Shown here in pieces: positions 7,833 to 15,701 of a stretch of 54,195 bases of DNA; the first letter of the stretch is position 1, and each line of letters opens with the position of its first letter. The translations under genes were made by a program, and so were the position numbers. The DNA is from an uncultured bacterium (GTDB taxonomy: Bacteria; Krumholzibacteriota; Krumholzibacteriia; LZORAL124-64-63). The stretch covers positions 1-54,195 of the forward strand of contig CALEMW010000192.1 of NCBI GenBank assembly GCA_937910695.1, written 5' to 3'. The notes beneath the pieces were generated by a model that worked only from the letters and a program-made list of their open reading frames with translations, was not told the origin of the DNA and ran no database searches.

Positions 7833-10712
7833 ATGCGAGCATCCATGAAGTACTTCGCCGCACTGATTCTGATTCTGGGGGTGGCGACGGCCGTGTCGGC
7901 CGCAACGCCTATGACACCACATGAAGGACTCATCACACCGGTGACCGAAAAGCTTCTGCCGGCTTTCGAAAAGGGTGTCTACCCGACGGATTTCGTAGGA
8001 GCCTCCCGGTCAGCAGCTTCCTACCTGGTAGGAATGCAAGCCGACGTGACAGAAGACAACGCCGGCAACGGTTTCGTCGACACCGACCCCGACGACGGCG
8101 GCTGGGACTGGGTGACGACCGTCTTCGAGCACGCCCCGAGCGCCAGCCCCATGAACATCTACGGTGCGACGGCCCAGGGCTTGCTGCGAATCTACCTGCT
8201 CGACCCACAGCCCGAATACTTCACGGCCATGAAGGACGCCGCGGACCAGATGGTGGCCATCGGCCCCAATCCTGGTGTTCGTTCGGCTTCCGATGTGAGC
8301 TTCCTTCTGAACTTCGCCGCTCTGGCGGATTGTCCGAACCCGGCCTTCTATCAGGCCGGCGCTCAGGCCATCTGGGACCGCCACATCTCGGTGTACGGGT
8401 CCTTGGTCGCCTTGGCCGAGTACATTCGCGATGCGCGGGCGGGACAGGGCTACGCCAACGGTATCATTCCTTGGGACATCGGCGCCTGGGCCAAGGCCGC
8501 CATGCTGATGCACGCAGCCTTCCCCGCGGGTGGCCATGACCTCGAGGGTGCGGCCATCGCCGAGGTCGTGTGGCAGGACAGCTTCAACGGCTCCCCCGGC
8601 TACTTCGACCCCGACGGTCACAGTCAGGGATACGACCCCGCCTGGAGCACCGCGGACTACTACTGGTACAGCATCGGCCTGAGCGGCATCGTCGAGGCCT
8701 TCGGCAGCACGGGCACCCATACCGCCGAACTCGCCGGTCTGGAAACCTTGATGCTGGCCTGCCAGTACCCCGACGGCTCGTTCAGCGACCAGTACGGCGC
8801 CCAGGGCGGCGACGCCGACTGGCAGGGATCCGCCTACATCATCATGGCGATGAACGATTACCTCACCCCGTCGCCGACCTTGAACGCCGCCATGTACAAC
8901 GGCGCCGCCTGGCTGGCCTATACCCAGGACGTCAGCGGCGGCTGGGTGTACGGCAGTGGAAACCATTATCCCGAGATCGGCGGCGAATGTGCCGCGGCCT
9001 TGGCCATCGGCTGGGCCATCGGTGCGACATCCTTGTCGGCAAACCTCGCTGACGACGGTCCGATCGACTGCTCCGACACCCAACTCGTTACCTTCACCTA
9101 CGCCCCTGGTGTTGCGACACCGGCCATGCGCGGCTACGAGATCACCTTCGAAGTGACCGGCGGCGTTGTGTTCACCGGTACAGACATCAACGATGCGGGT
9201 GGACTGGGCGCCATCGGCCTCCACGCCTACTACGAGACCGAAAACGTCGGCAGCTGGACCGTGACCGACGCCTTGCTCGGTGCGACTCCCGGCGTGACCG
9301 CAGAAACCGATCTGTTCACCGTGTTGCTCACCCCCACGGGCGACGGTCCCGTTTCGGTGAACGTGCTCAGCTACCGCATGCGGACGGTCGACAATGTGGA
9401 TCTTTTCGCAGAAGTGACGGGCGCCACCTTCGAGGTCGACTGTACGGCCCCGCCGGTGGTCACCGACATCGTCGCCGACACGGCCCACCACCGGGTGGAC
9501 GTGAGCTGGGCCTGCGCCGAGGTCGACGTGGATCACTATGAGATCTGGCGTGGTCTGCGCTACGACACGACGCCGGGCGTGAGCGCCTATCCCGAGTACG
9601 ACGACCTGGCCGGTTACACCGTGCCGACCCGTCCCGCCGACCGCGCCGCCGCCCTGGCGAGCGCCGAGTGGGAGCTGGCTGGTTCCGTCCTCGCCGGTGT
9701 CTTCACATTCACCGACTCCGGCATGGCCGGTCGCGGCGTCTACCACTACGAAGTCTTCGCTGTGGATTCGACGCCCCTGTACGGACCCGCCGCGGCGGCC
9801 AACGACTGGGCGCTGAACTACTGGCTCGGCGATGTCGAGATCCCCTACGATGGCTTCGTCGCAGCCGGCGACATCACCCAGCTCGGCGCATCGTTCGGCC
9901 TGGCCGACGGCGACGGTGGCTACAACAACGAGATCGACGTGGGTCCCACCGACGATTGGTCCGGCACCGGTTTCCCTTCGACCGACAGCCTGATCGACTT
10001 CGAGGATCTGATGATCTTCGCGTTGAACTACGGCAACGTCGGTCCGGTGAAGGCCCTGCCTGCCGACGGTGGAGCGCTGCCGTCGCTGGCCTGGGTCCGT
10101 GGCGACGATGGAGCCTGGACTCTGACCCTGAGCCGGCCTTGCCCGAATCTCAAGGGCCTGCGCGTCTCGGCAATCCTACCCGATGGCGTGAGCGCGACGG
10201 TCAGGCCGGGTGCCCTGCTCGGTGTGCAGTCCGCTCCGGTCTTCGTGCGTAACCTCGACGGGTTCGACGTGAGTCTGGCCGTGCTCGGCTCCAACCGCGG
10301 CCTCGAAGGCAGCGGCGAGTTGTTGCGGGTGACCTTCGACGCCGACGTCGAGATCGGCGCCCTGGTCATCTCCGCACGTGGTCTCGACAACCGCGAACTC
10401 GACGCCGAGGTCGGCACGGGCAGTTCACTGCCCACGGCCTTCGCCGTGCGTCCGAACTTCCCGAACCCCTTCAACCCGTCCACGATGATCTCCTTCGACC
10501 TGCCGCGCACCGCGGTGGTCCAGGTGGCGATCTACAACCTCGACGGTCGTCTGGTCCGCACGCTGCTTTCCGAAGAGCGTGGTGCCGGCACCCATGAAGT
10601 CGAGTGGGACGGCGCCGACGGCAGCGGCCACCGGGCCGCGTCGGGCACGTATCTGTACCGCGTGAAGGCGGGCGCGTACGAAATCAACCGTAAGATGCTG
10701 CTGGTGAAGTAG
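7833..10712 (+). CDS. Secreted alpha/alpha-toroid protein with the same cohesin/Fn3/dockerin-like stalk and FlgD-like tail
   Basis: 959 residues. The ATG at 7833 has GGAG 5 bases upstream; the ATG at 7845 does not. The signal peptide ends near ATAVSAA. Residues 30-395 are helical with repeated aromatic/Gly motifs (GWDWVTTVFEHA, QYPDGSFSDQYG, DWQGSAYIIMAMNDYL, GGWVYG). This resembles the alpha/alpha toroid of terpenoid-cyclase/prenyltransferase-like or pectate-lyase-type folds; I see no DxDD or similar catalytic motif. From about 400 the protein follows its upstream neighbour domain by domain: cohesin-like 400-535, Fn3-like 538-655, dockerin-like 665-735 (DGFVAAGD, then IDFEDLMIFALNYG), second cohesin-like 740-865, and a FlgD-like tail from PNPFNPST (about 876) to RKMLLVK. 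The two were probably made by swapping N-terminal heads onto one stalk. Confidence 0.82.
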   Translation: MRASMKYFAALILILGVATAVSAATPMTPHEGLITPVTEKLLPAFEKGVYPTDFVGASRSAASYLVGMQADVTEDNAGNGFVDTDPDDGGWDWVTTVFEHAPSASPMNIYGATAQGLLRIYLLDPQPEYFTAMKDAADQMVAIGPNPGVRSASDVSFLLNFAALADCPNPAFYQAGAQAIWDRHISVYGSLVALAEYIRDARAGQGYANGIIPWDIGAWAKAAMLMHAAFPAGGHDLEGAAIAEVVWQDSFNGSPGYFDPDGHSQGYDPAWSTADYYWYSIGLSGIVEAFGSTGTHTAELAGLETLMLACQYPDGSFSDQYGAQGGDADWQGSAYIIMAMNDYLTPSPTLNAAMYNGAAWLAYTQDVSGGWVYGSGNHYPEIGGECAAALAIGWAIGATSLSANLADDGPIDCSDTQLVTFTYAPGVATPAMRGYEITFEVTGGVVFTGTDINDAGGLGAIGLHAYYETENVGSWTVTDALLGATPGVTAETDLFTVLLTPTGDGPVSVNVLSYRMRTVDNVDLFAEVTGATFEVDCTAPPVVTDIVADTAHHRVDVSWACAEVDVDHYEIWRGLRYDTTPGVSAYPEYDDLAGYTVPTRPADRAAALASAEWELAGSVLAGVFTFTDSGMAGRGVYHYEVFAVDSTPLYGPAAAANDWALNYWLGDVEIPYDGFVAAGDITQLGASFGLADGDGGYNNEIDVGPTDDWSGTGFPSTDSLIDFEDLMIFALNYGNVGPVKALPADGGALPSLAWVRGDDGAWTLTLSRPCPNLKGLRVSAILPDGVSATVRPGALLGVQSAPVFVRNLDGFDVSLAVLGSNRGLEGSGELLRVTFDADVEIGALVISARGLDNRELDAEVGTGSSLPTAFAVRPNFPNPFNPSTMISFDLPRTAVVQVAIYNLDGRLVRTLLSEERGAGTHEVEWDGADGSGHRAASGTYLYRVKAGAYEINRKMLLVK

Positions 10713-10726
10713 CTGCTGCGAGCGAA

Positions 10727-10752
10727 GGGGCCCGGCCTGCGGGCCGGGCCCC
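10727..10752 (+). terminator. Intergenic 11-bp GC hairpin
   Basis: A perfect 11-bp stem (10727-10737 with 10742-10752) with a TGCG loop, 14 bases after the stop at 10712. No T-run follows and the next SD lies immediately after it. It is placed like the hairpin after the preceding gene, so it may tune or protect segments of one transcript. Confidence 0.5.
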
Positions 10753-10768
10753 GACCCATGGAGGATCC

Positions 10769-11590
10769 ATGAATACGAAAAATCGCCCATTGCCTGGCAG
10801 GCCAGTGAATCTTGTTCAGGTGGTCTTGGTTGGATTGACGATGCTGGCTGGCGTGGCCATACCTGATGCCGCCGCCATCGCGTTGCGACTCGACCCCGGC
10901 CTGCAGGTGTTAGCACCTGGAGAGACCGGTGTTGTTTCCGTGTACGCCGACGATGTCGTGGCCATCCGCACGGTGGAAATCACCTTGCGCGGCGACCCTG
11001 AACGTCTGCTGGACATGGTCGCTACACCCGGCGAGGTGTTCGGGCCAGTACCCTGCTTCATCTGGGAAGAGAGTGAGGTCCTCGAGCCGGGCCTGTGGCA
11101 CGGCTTCGCGGTGATCATTGGTTCGACCTGCGAAACATCGGGCCCCGGCGAATTGTTGCGGTGGACCTTCACCGCCGGCAGCGAGGGCGGCACGATCCTC
11201 GAACCGGTCGAGGTCAAGCTCTATGCACCTGATGGCGTGCGCATCGAAGACGTGACCTGTGGCCATGCTGTGGTGCTGATCTCCACGACCACCGACGTGC
11301 CGGGCCCCGCCCCCCGTTCCGAACTCCTGCTGCAGCCGAATCCCTTCAACCCGGCGACGAGCGTCGTGGTGGACCTCGACCGTGCCGCGGCAGCGACCCT
11401 GACCGTTCACGACCTCCGCGGCCGCCGTGTGGCGACGCTCTGGCAGGGCCCTCTGCCTGCCGGTCGTTCTGTGCTGGGCTGGCACGGCGCCGGCGCTGCA
11501 GGGGAGGGGCAGCCCTCCGGGACTTACCTGTTCGTGCTGGACGTGCCCGGGCAGGCGACCGTCATCGCGTCGGGAGTGCTCCTACGTTGA
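10769..11590 (+). CDS. Secreted cohesin-like protein with FlgD-like tail
   Basis: 273 residues. GGAGG lies 4 bases before the ATG. A long signal peptide with a hydrophobic core (VVLVGLTMLAGVAI) ends near DAAA. Residues 38-175 form a cohesin-like beta-sandwich (LRLDPGLQVLAPGETGVVSV, then GELLRWTFTAGSEGG) with three cysteines that may pair. The last 85 residues are a FlgD/Ig-like tail starting QPNPFNPATSVVVDL and ending ASGVLLR. It is the third tagged protein in the run behind the promoter at 2511. It lacks the dockerin-like section, so it could serve as a receptor or anchor for its two large neighbours; that is inference. Confidence 0.78.
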   Translation: MNTKNRPLPGRPVNLVQVVLVGLTMLAGVAIPDAAAIALRLDPGLQVLAPGETGVVSVYADDVVAIRTVEITLRGDPERLLDMVATPGEVFGPVPCFIWEESEVLEPGLWHGFAVIIGSTCETSGPGELLRWTFTAGSEGGTILEPVEVKLYAPDGVRIEDVTCGHAVVLISTTTDVPGPAPRSELLLQPNPFNPATSVVVDLDRAAAATLTVHDLRGRRVATLWQGPLPAGRSVLGWHGAGAAGEGQPSGTYLFVLDVPGQATVIASGVLLR

Positions 11591-11611
11591 ATATGCGAAC
11601 CAATCTGATTG

Positions 11612-13912
11612 CTAAACACCCTGACGCAACGTGCGATCGAGCTCCAACGCTGTCATGAATGGTGGGAACCCCGCATCGGCGCCAGACCAAGCCGACAGTG
11701 CTTTGGCCAAGGACTCCCTTGCCCCATCATCGTCCCCCTTGCCGTGCAATGCCCGGGCGATCTCCAGATGCAGTCCCGGGTGGGCGGGCTGAGGACGCAG
11801 GGCATCTCGCAGGGTTTCAAGAGCTTCGTCATGGCGCTCGAGTCCGATCAGCGCTCCTGCCAGAAGGATCCGATACATCGGATCCGGCTGGATGGCTCTG
11901 TCGATGGCCGTCTGATAGAGACCGACGGCGGCTTCCAGGTCGCCTTCGGCTTCGTCGATCATCCCCCCGACGAGGGCCAGGCTGGGCCGGAAGGTTTCGA
12001 ACTTGAAGGTATCGACGACTTCGCGCGCCTCGGCGAGGGCCGTCCGCGCCTCGTCGGTGCGGCCCAGCCGCGTCAGCACCCAGGCCCGACTCACGCCGGT
12101 CAGCTTGGCGTAGGGTTGGGCGATGCGGTCGGCCAGCTCGTCGATGCGGGTAAGCGCCTCTGCGGGACGTCCGACTTCGGCGAGAGCAGGCAGGTTCATG
12201 GAAAAGACCAGGTCCGCCTGCAAGGGGCTCTGGATCTCGCTGATGGCTTCATAATAAGCATCGAGAGCTCGGGCCTGATCCTCGCCGCGCCCCGTGATTC
12301 CGGCCAGGGCTGAGAGCCTGGACTGGATCCTGGCGCGATTCAGAGCCGTCTCGGCCTCGCCCAGTTCATCCGTGTACCGCTGTCTCGAAGCCTCGAAATG
12401 TCCGTCCTTGGCATCCAGGTCGATCAAACGCAACCGGAGATCCAGCTCCTCAGGCTCGATCAGCAGGGCCTGCTCAATGGCGTCCCTGGCGTCGTCGAGA
12501 CGCCCAATGCCGCTGTAGAAGTCGGCCAGGTCCTTGTAGCCTTCCGCGCGCGTCGGGTGGACCGTGACGTACCGTTTCAAGCAGCGTTCGGCCTTCTGAT
12601 GATCTCCGAGCTGGGTGTAGAGGTCGGCGAGGTCGTCTAGGATCTGGATCCGGGAGGGATCGATGTCGAGGATCCGTTCATACGAGGCGACGGCTCCGAT
12701 CAGATCCTGACGGATTTTGCGATAGAGAGCCTGCTGGGACAGGGCGTCGATGTCATGGGGGTAGAGCCGTACCCACATGTCGAGAACGGCCATGGCTCGG
12801 TCAGCGTCCTGCTTCTCGTTGTAGTAGTACTGCGTCTTGACCATGAAGCCCATGCGCTCGGGAAGACGGTAGAGGTTATCCATGGCCGCGGTGATGGCGG
12901 TGGACGCCCCCGCCTGATTCCCGAGTGTCTGGTAGACGGCTGAAAGCAGGAACTGGGATGCGGCGAATTGTGGGTCGCGGGTCGTCGCATCTACGAGCAG
13001 GGGAACGGCGCCGGACCAGTCGTTGTGCAGAGTGATGGCGGTCAAGGCGGCGACGTGACTCTTCACGGCTTCGATGTCGTTGCTGGTCATCTCAACCACA
13101 GGGAGATCGCGGTTCTGTTCGAGATGCGTGGAGGGGATTCCCAGATCGCGTCTCAGCTGGAGAGAAGCGGCGTCGGCCAGATCGAACAGATCGTCCGCCG
13201 TCATGGTTTGGCGTGCGGAAACCTTCCCGCTCTCGCTCTCGTGCAGCTCCGTCTCCAGCGTCCAGATTCCTTCGTCCAGGATCAGGGATCCCGTCAGGAA
13301 GAAGGCGATGTCGGCGTCGCTGGCGAGCTTGCGTTGGAGGGGACGGGGCAGGTCGTGCCCGTCCTCGCTGCCGGCATCCTTGAAGGCGAGGGGCATCGTC
13401 AGCGGGAGTGTGACGTCCACGAACACATCTTGGCTGATGTCGATGGTGACCAATAACGCCAGGATCTCACTGGCCCGGTCGTCTTCCGCGGCGCCTGCGT
13501 TTTCAGGATAGAAGATCAGGACGCGACGCAGAAAATCGCTCTTGGGGATGATGCGCTCGCTCGTCTCGCCGTTCTCGTCCTGCACCTCGACGGTCTGCGT
13601 GACAGCTCCCAGTTCGCGTCCCTGGAACAGGAAGAACACCATGATCCCTGCGGTCACGACGTTGGCCGGTACGACGAACTTCGGCAGCCGTCCCCAGCTG
13701 TCCCGGCCGGGACGTCCGTGGACCCAGGCCATGGTCAACACGGCGGGCAGCAGCATGAGCAGCGACAGGGCGATCAGGTTCACAAGATGGGGAGAGACGG
13801 TCATGCGTCCCTCGAGGAATTCCAGGAACTGGATCGAAGCCCAGCCGACACCGATGTAACCGCCCAAGATCTGGGGGACGCGGCGTTCGCGGATTTCTTG
13901 GAAGAGGTTCAT
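11612..13912 (-). CDS. Membrane-anchored TPR repeat protein
   Basis: 766 residues from the ATG at 13912, chosen because GGGAG lies 8 bases upstream and the family N-terminus MNLFQEIRERRVPQILGGYI begins there. Two hydrophobic segments follow (about 45-65 and 82-98). A periplasmic-type domain of about 160 residues (100-275) contains FLTGSLILDEGIWTLETELH, resembling FlgO/TolB-like domains found in adenylate-cyclase-type TPR proteins. Residues 290-750 are tetratricopeptide repeats (AVASYERILDIDPSRIQIL, KAERCLKRYVTVHPTRAEGY, ARDAIEQALLIEPEELDLRL). TPRs mediate protein contacts; no cyclase or kinase domain is present, so its signalling partner is unknown. It converges on 10769-11590 with a 21-base gap. 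Confidence 0.75.
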   Translation of the reverse strand: MNLFQEIRERRVPQILGGYIGVGWASIQFLEFLEGRMTVSPHLVNLIALSLLMLLPAVLTMAWVHGRPGRDSWGRLPKFVVPANVVTAGIMVFFLFQGRELGAVTQTVEVQDENGETSERIIPKSDFLRRVLIFYPENAGAAEDDRASEILALLVTIDISQDVFVDVTLPLTMPLAFKDAGSEDGHDLPRPLQRKLASDADIAFFLTGSLILDEGIWTLETELHESESGKVSARQTMTADDLFDLADAASLQLRRDLGIPSTHLEQNRDLPVVEMTSNDIEAVKSHVAALTAITLHNDWSGAVPLLVDATTRDPQFAASQFLLSAVYQTLGNQAGASTAITAAMDNLYRLPERMGFMVKTQYYYNEKQDADRAMAVLDMWVRLYPHDIDALSQQALYRKIRQDLIGAVASYERILDIDPSRIQILDDLADLYTQLGDHQKAERCLKRYVTVHPTRAEGYKDLADFYSGIGRLDDARDAIEQALLIEPEELDLRLRLIDLDAKDGHFEASRQRYTDELGEAETALNRARIQSRLSALAGITGRGEDQARALDAYYEAISEIQSPLQADLVFSMNLPALAEVGRPAEALTRIDELADRIAQPYAKLTGVSRAWVLTRLGRTDEARTALAEAREVVDTFKFETFRPSLALVGGMIDEAEGDLEAAVGLYQTAIDRAIQPDPMYRILLAGALIGLERHDEALETLRDALRPQPAHPGLHLEIARALHGKGDDDGARESLAKALSAWSGADAGFPPFMTALELDRTLRQGV

Positions 13913-14105
13913 GACGGCGGCTCCCGATTGGGGTCGTTGCTTGGGACGCCAAGCTACCAAGTTGAACTACCCTCGTCAACGGATGGCCCGGCAAGCGACC
14001 CTCTTGACTCCCGCCCCCCCATCCTGCACGTTTCCAGTCGACCCGGACCGGCGTCACCGACGTCGACACTTCCGGGTGACCCGTCCCCTGTGAAGGAGAC
14101 CCAAG

Positions 14106-15629
14106 ATGACCGTCGTACTGGACGGCTCCGGCCTCACCCTCGAAAAGCTCGTCGCCGTCGCGCGGCACGGAGAAAAAGTAGAACTCCACCCCGACGCCCT
14201 CGAACGCATCAAAGTCTGCCGCGCCATGGTGGAGCGGAAGATCGAAGCCCGCGAAACGATGTACGGCGTCAACACCGGCATCGGCGAGCTCTGCGAAGTC
14301 ATCCTCGACGACGATCAGGTCAAGGACTTCCAGAAATACCTCATCTACAACCACTCGGCGGGCATCGGCGCCCCGGCGCCCATCGAATACGTGCGCGGCG
14401 CCATGTGCGGCCGCATCAACGTGCACGCCCACGGCAACTCGGGCTGCCGTCCGGAGATCACCCTCACGCTGATGGCCATGTTGAACGAGGGCGTCACGCC
14501 CTTCGTCTGCCAGAAGGGGTCGGTGGGCGCCTGCGGCGACCTCGCGCCCATGTCGCAGATCGCCCAGCTGCTGATGGGCGAGGGCCGCGCCTATTACAAG
14601 GGCGAGTTGCTGCCGGGCAAGGAAGCCCTCGACCGTGCCGGTATTCCTGTTCCCGGCCTCGAAGCCCGCGACGGGCTCGCGACCATCAACGGCTCGAACC
14701 TGCTGACGGCCATGAGCGGCATCTTCCTCTACGACATGGATCGGCTGCTGAAGCAGGCCGAGATCGCGGCAGCGATGTCGCTCGAGGCCTTGCTCGCCAA
14801 CCTCAAGCCGTACACCTCCAAGATTCACGAACTGCGCGGCTTCCGAGGTGCAGTGCGCAGCGCCAATGCCATCCGCATGTGTGTCGATGAGTCGGACCTG
14901 CAGACCGGCAAGATGTCCACCAAGGTGCAGGACGCCTATTCCATGCGTTCGTCGCCCCAGGTCATCGGTGCCGCCCACGACGCTGTGCGCTGGTGTCGCG
15001 AACAGGTGGAAACCGAGCTCAACGGAGTAGGGGACAACCCCATCTTCCTGCCCGCCGAAGGGATCACCCTGACCGGCGCCAACTTCCAGGGCACGCCTGT
15101 GGCGCTGCCCATGGACATGGCCGGTGCGGCGCTCACGACCATCTGCGTGCTCAGCGAGCGGCGGCTGAACCGGCTGCTGCATCCCGCGCTGTCGGTGGGC
15201 CTGCCCCCGTTCCTGACCAAGGGTGCGGGCATGTTCAGCGGCCTGATGCTCAGCCAGTACACAGCCGACTCGCTGATCGTCGAACAGCGGATCCTCTCGG
15301 CCCCGGCATCGATCCAGTCGATTCCCGCCGCCGCCGATCAGGAGGACTTCGTGTCCATGGGCATGAACACGGCCATCAAGAACATGCAGATCCGCGAGAA
15401 CGCCTGGGGCGTGCTCGGAATCGAGTTCTTCGCCGCCGCCCAGGCCCTCGACTTCCGCGACTTCTCCTTCGGCAAGGGCACCGCCGCCGCCAAGGCGCGC
15501 ATCCGTGAGACCGTCGAGTTCCTCGACATCGACCGGCCGCTGCACGAGGACCACACCAACATGATGGAGCTCGTGCGGACGTGCGACATTCTTGAGGTTG
15601 TGGAGTCGACGGTGGGGTCGTTGGGCTGA
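14106..15629 (+). CDS. hutH: Histidine/aromatic amino acid ammonia-lyase with Ala-Cys-Gly MIO triad
   Basis: 507 residues; AAGGAGA precedes the ATG. The family eliminates ammonia from histidine (to urocanate) or aromatic amino acids, using an MIO cofactor formed from an Ala-Ser-Gly triad. Seen here: the catalytic loop YGVNTGIGE (Tyr53), NH at 82-83, the cofactor region GSVGACGDLAPM with Cys143 in place of Ser, GVGDNP near 310, and AADQEDFVSMG near 415. Histidine lyases usually have QEDH; here Phe replaces His. Length is normal for HAL. As I recall, Ser-to-Cys replacement in the Pseudomonas enzyme kept activity, so it may still form MIO. No other hut genes are nearby, so the substrate is unproven. 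Confidence 0.85.
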   Translation: MTVVLDGSGLTLEKLVAVARHGEKVELHPDALERIKVCRAMVERKIEARETMYGVNTGIGELCEVILDDDQVKDFQKYLIYNHSAGIGAPAPIEYVRGAMCGRINVHAHGNSGCRPEITLTLMAMLNEGVTPFVCQKGSVGACGDLAPMSQIAQLLMGEGRAYYKGELLPGKEALDRAGIPVPGLEARDGLATINGSNLLTAMSGIFLYDMDRLLKQAEIAAAMSLEALLANLKPYTSKIHELRGFRGAVRSANAIRMCVDESDLQTGKMSTKVQDAYSMRSSPQVIGAAHDAVRWCREQVETELNGVGDNPIFLPAEGITLTGANFQGTPVALPMDMAGAALTTICVLSERRLNRLLHPALSVGLPPFLTKGAGMFSGLMLSQYTADSLIVEQRILSAPASIQSIPAAADQEDFVSMGMNTAIKNMQIRENAWGVLGIEFFAAAQALDFRDFSFGKGTAAAKARIRETVEFLDIDRPLHEDHTNMMELVRTCDILEVVESTVGSLG

Positions 15630-15651
15630 CCAGACACTCAGGATGAACGAA

Positions 15652-15680
15652 GAAAGGCCGCCCCGTCGAGGCGGCCTTTC
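15652..15680. terminator. Bidirectional terminator
   Basis: An 11-bp stem GAAAGGCCGCC (15652-15662) with GGCGGCCTTTC (15670-15680) and a 7-base loop. It lies between the convergent genes ending at 15629 (+) and 15702 (-), with T-containing arms on both strands. Confidence 0.8.
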
Positions 15681-15701
15681 CGTTGTGCGGTGAGGCGAAC
15701 G

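Noticed and set aside
2491-9746. Long open frames antisense to the two giant secreted proteins (2491-4383, 4483-6993, 8010-9746, all minus)
   Set aside because: High third-position GC keeps antisense frames open. The translations are rich in Val, Gly, Arg, Asp and His with no domains, no signal peptide and no ribosome site.
13503-15554. A 683-codon minus-strand frame opposite the ammonia-lyase
   Set aside because: It is the antisense of a strongly conserved enzyme, shows no domain, and runs into the TPR gene start.
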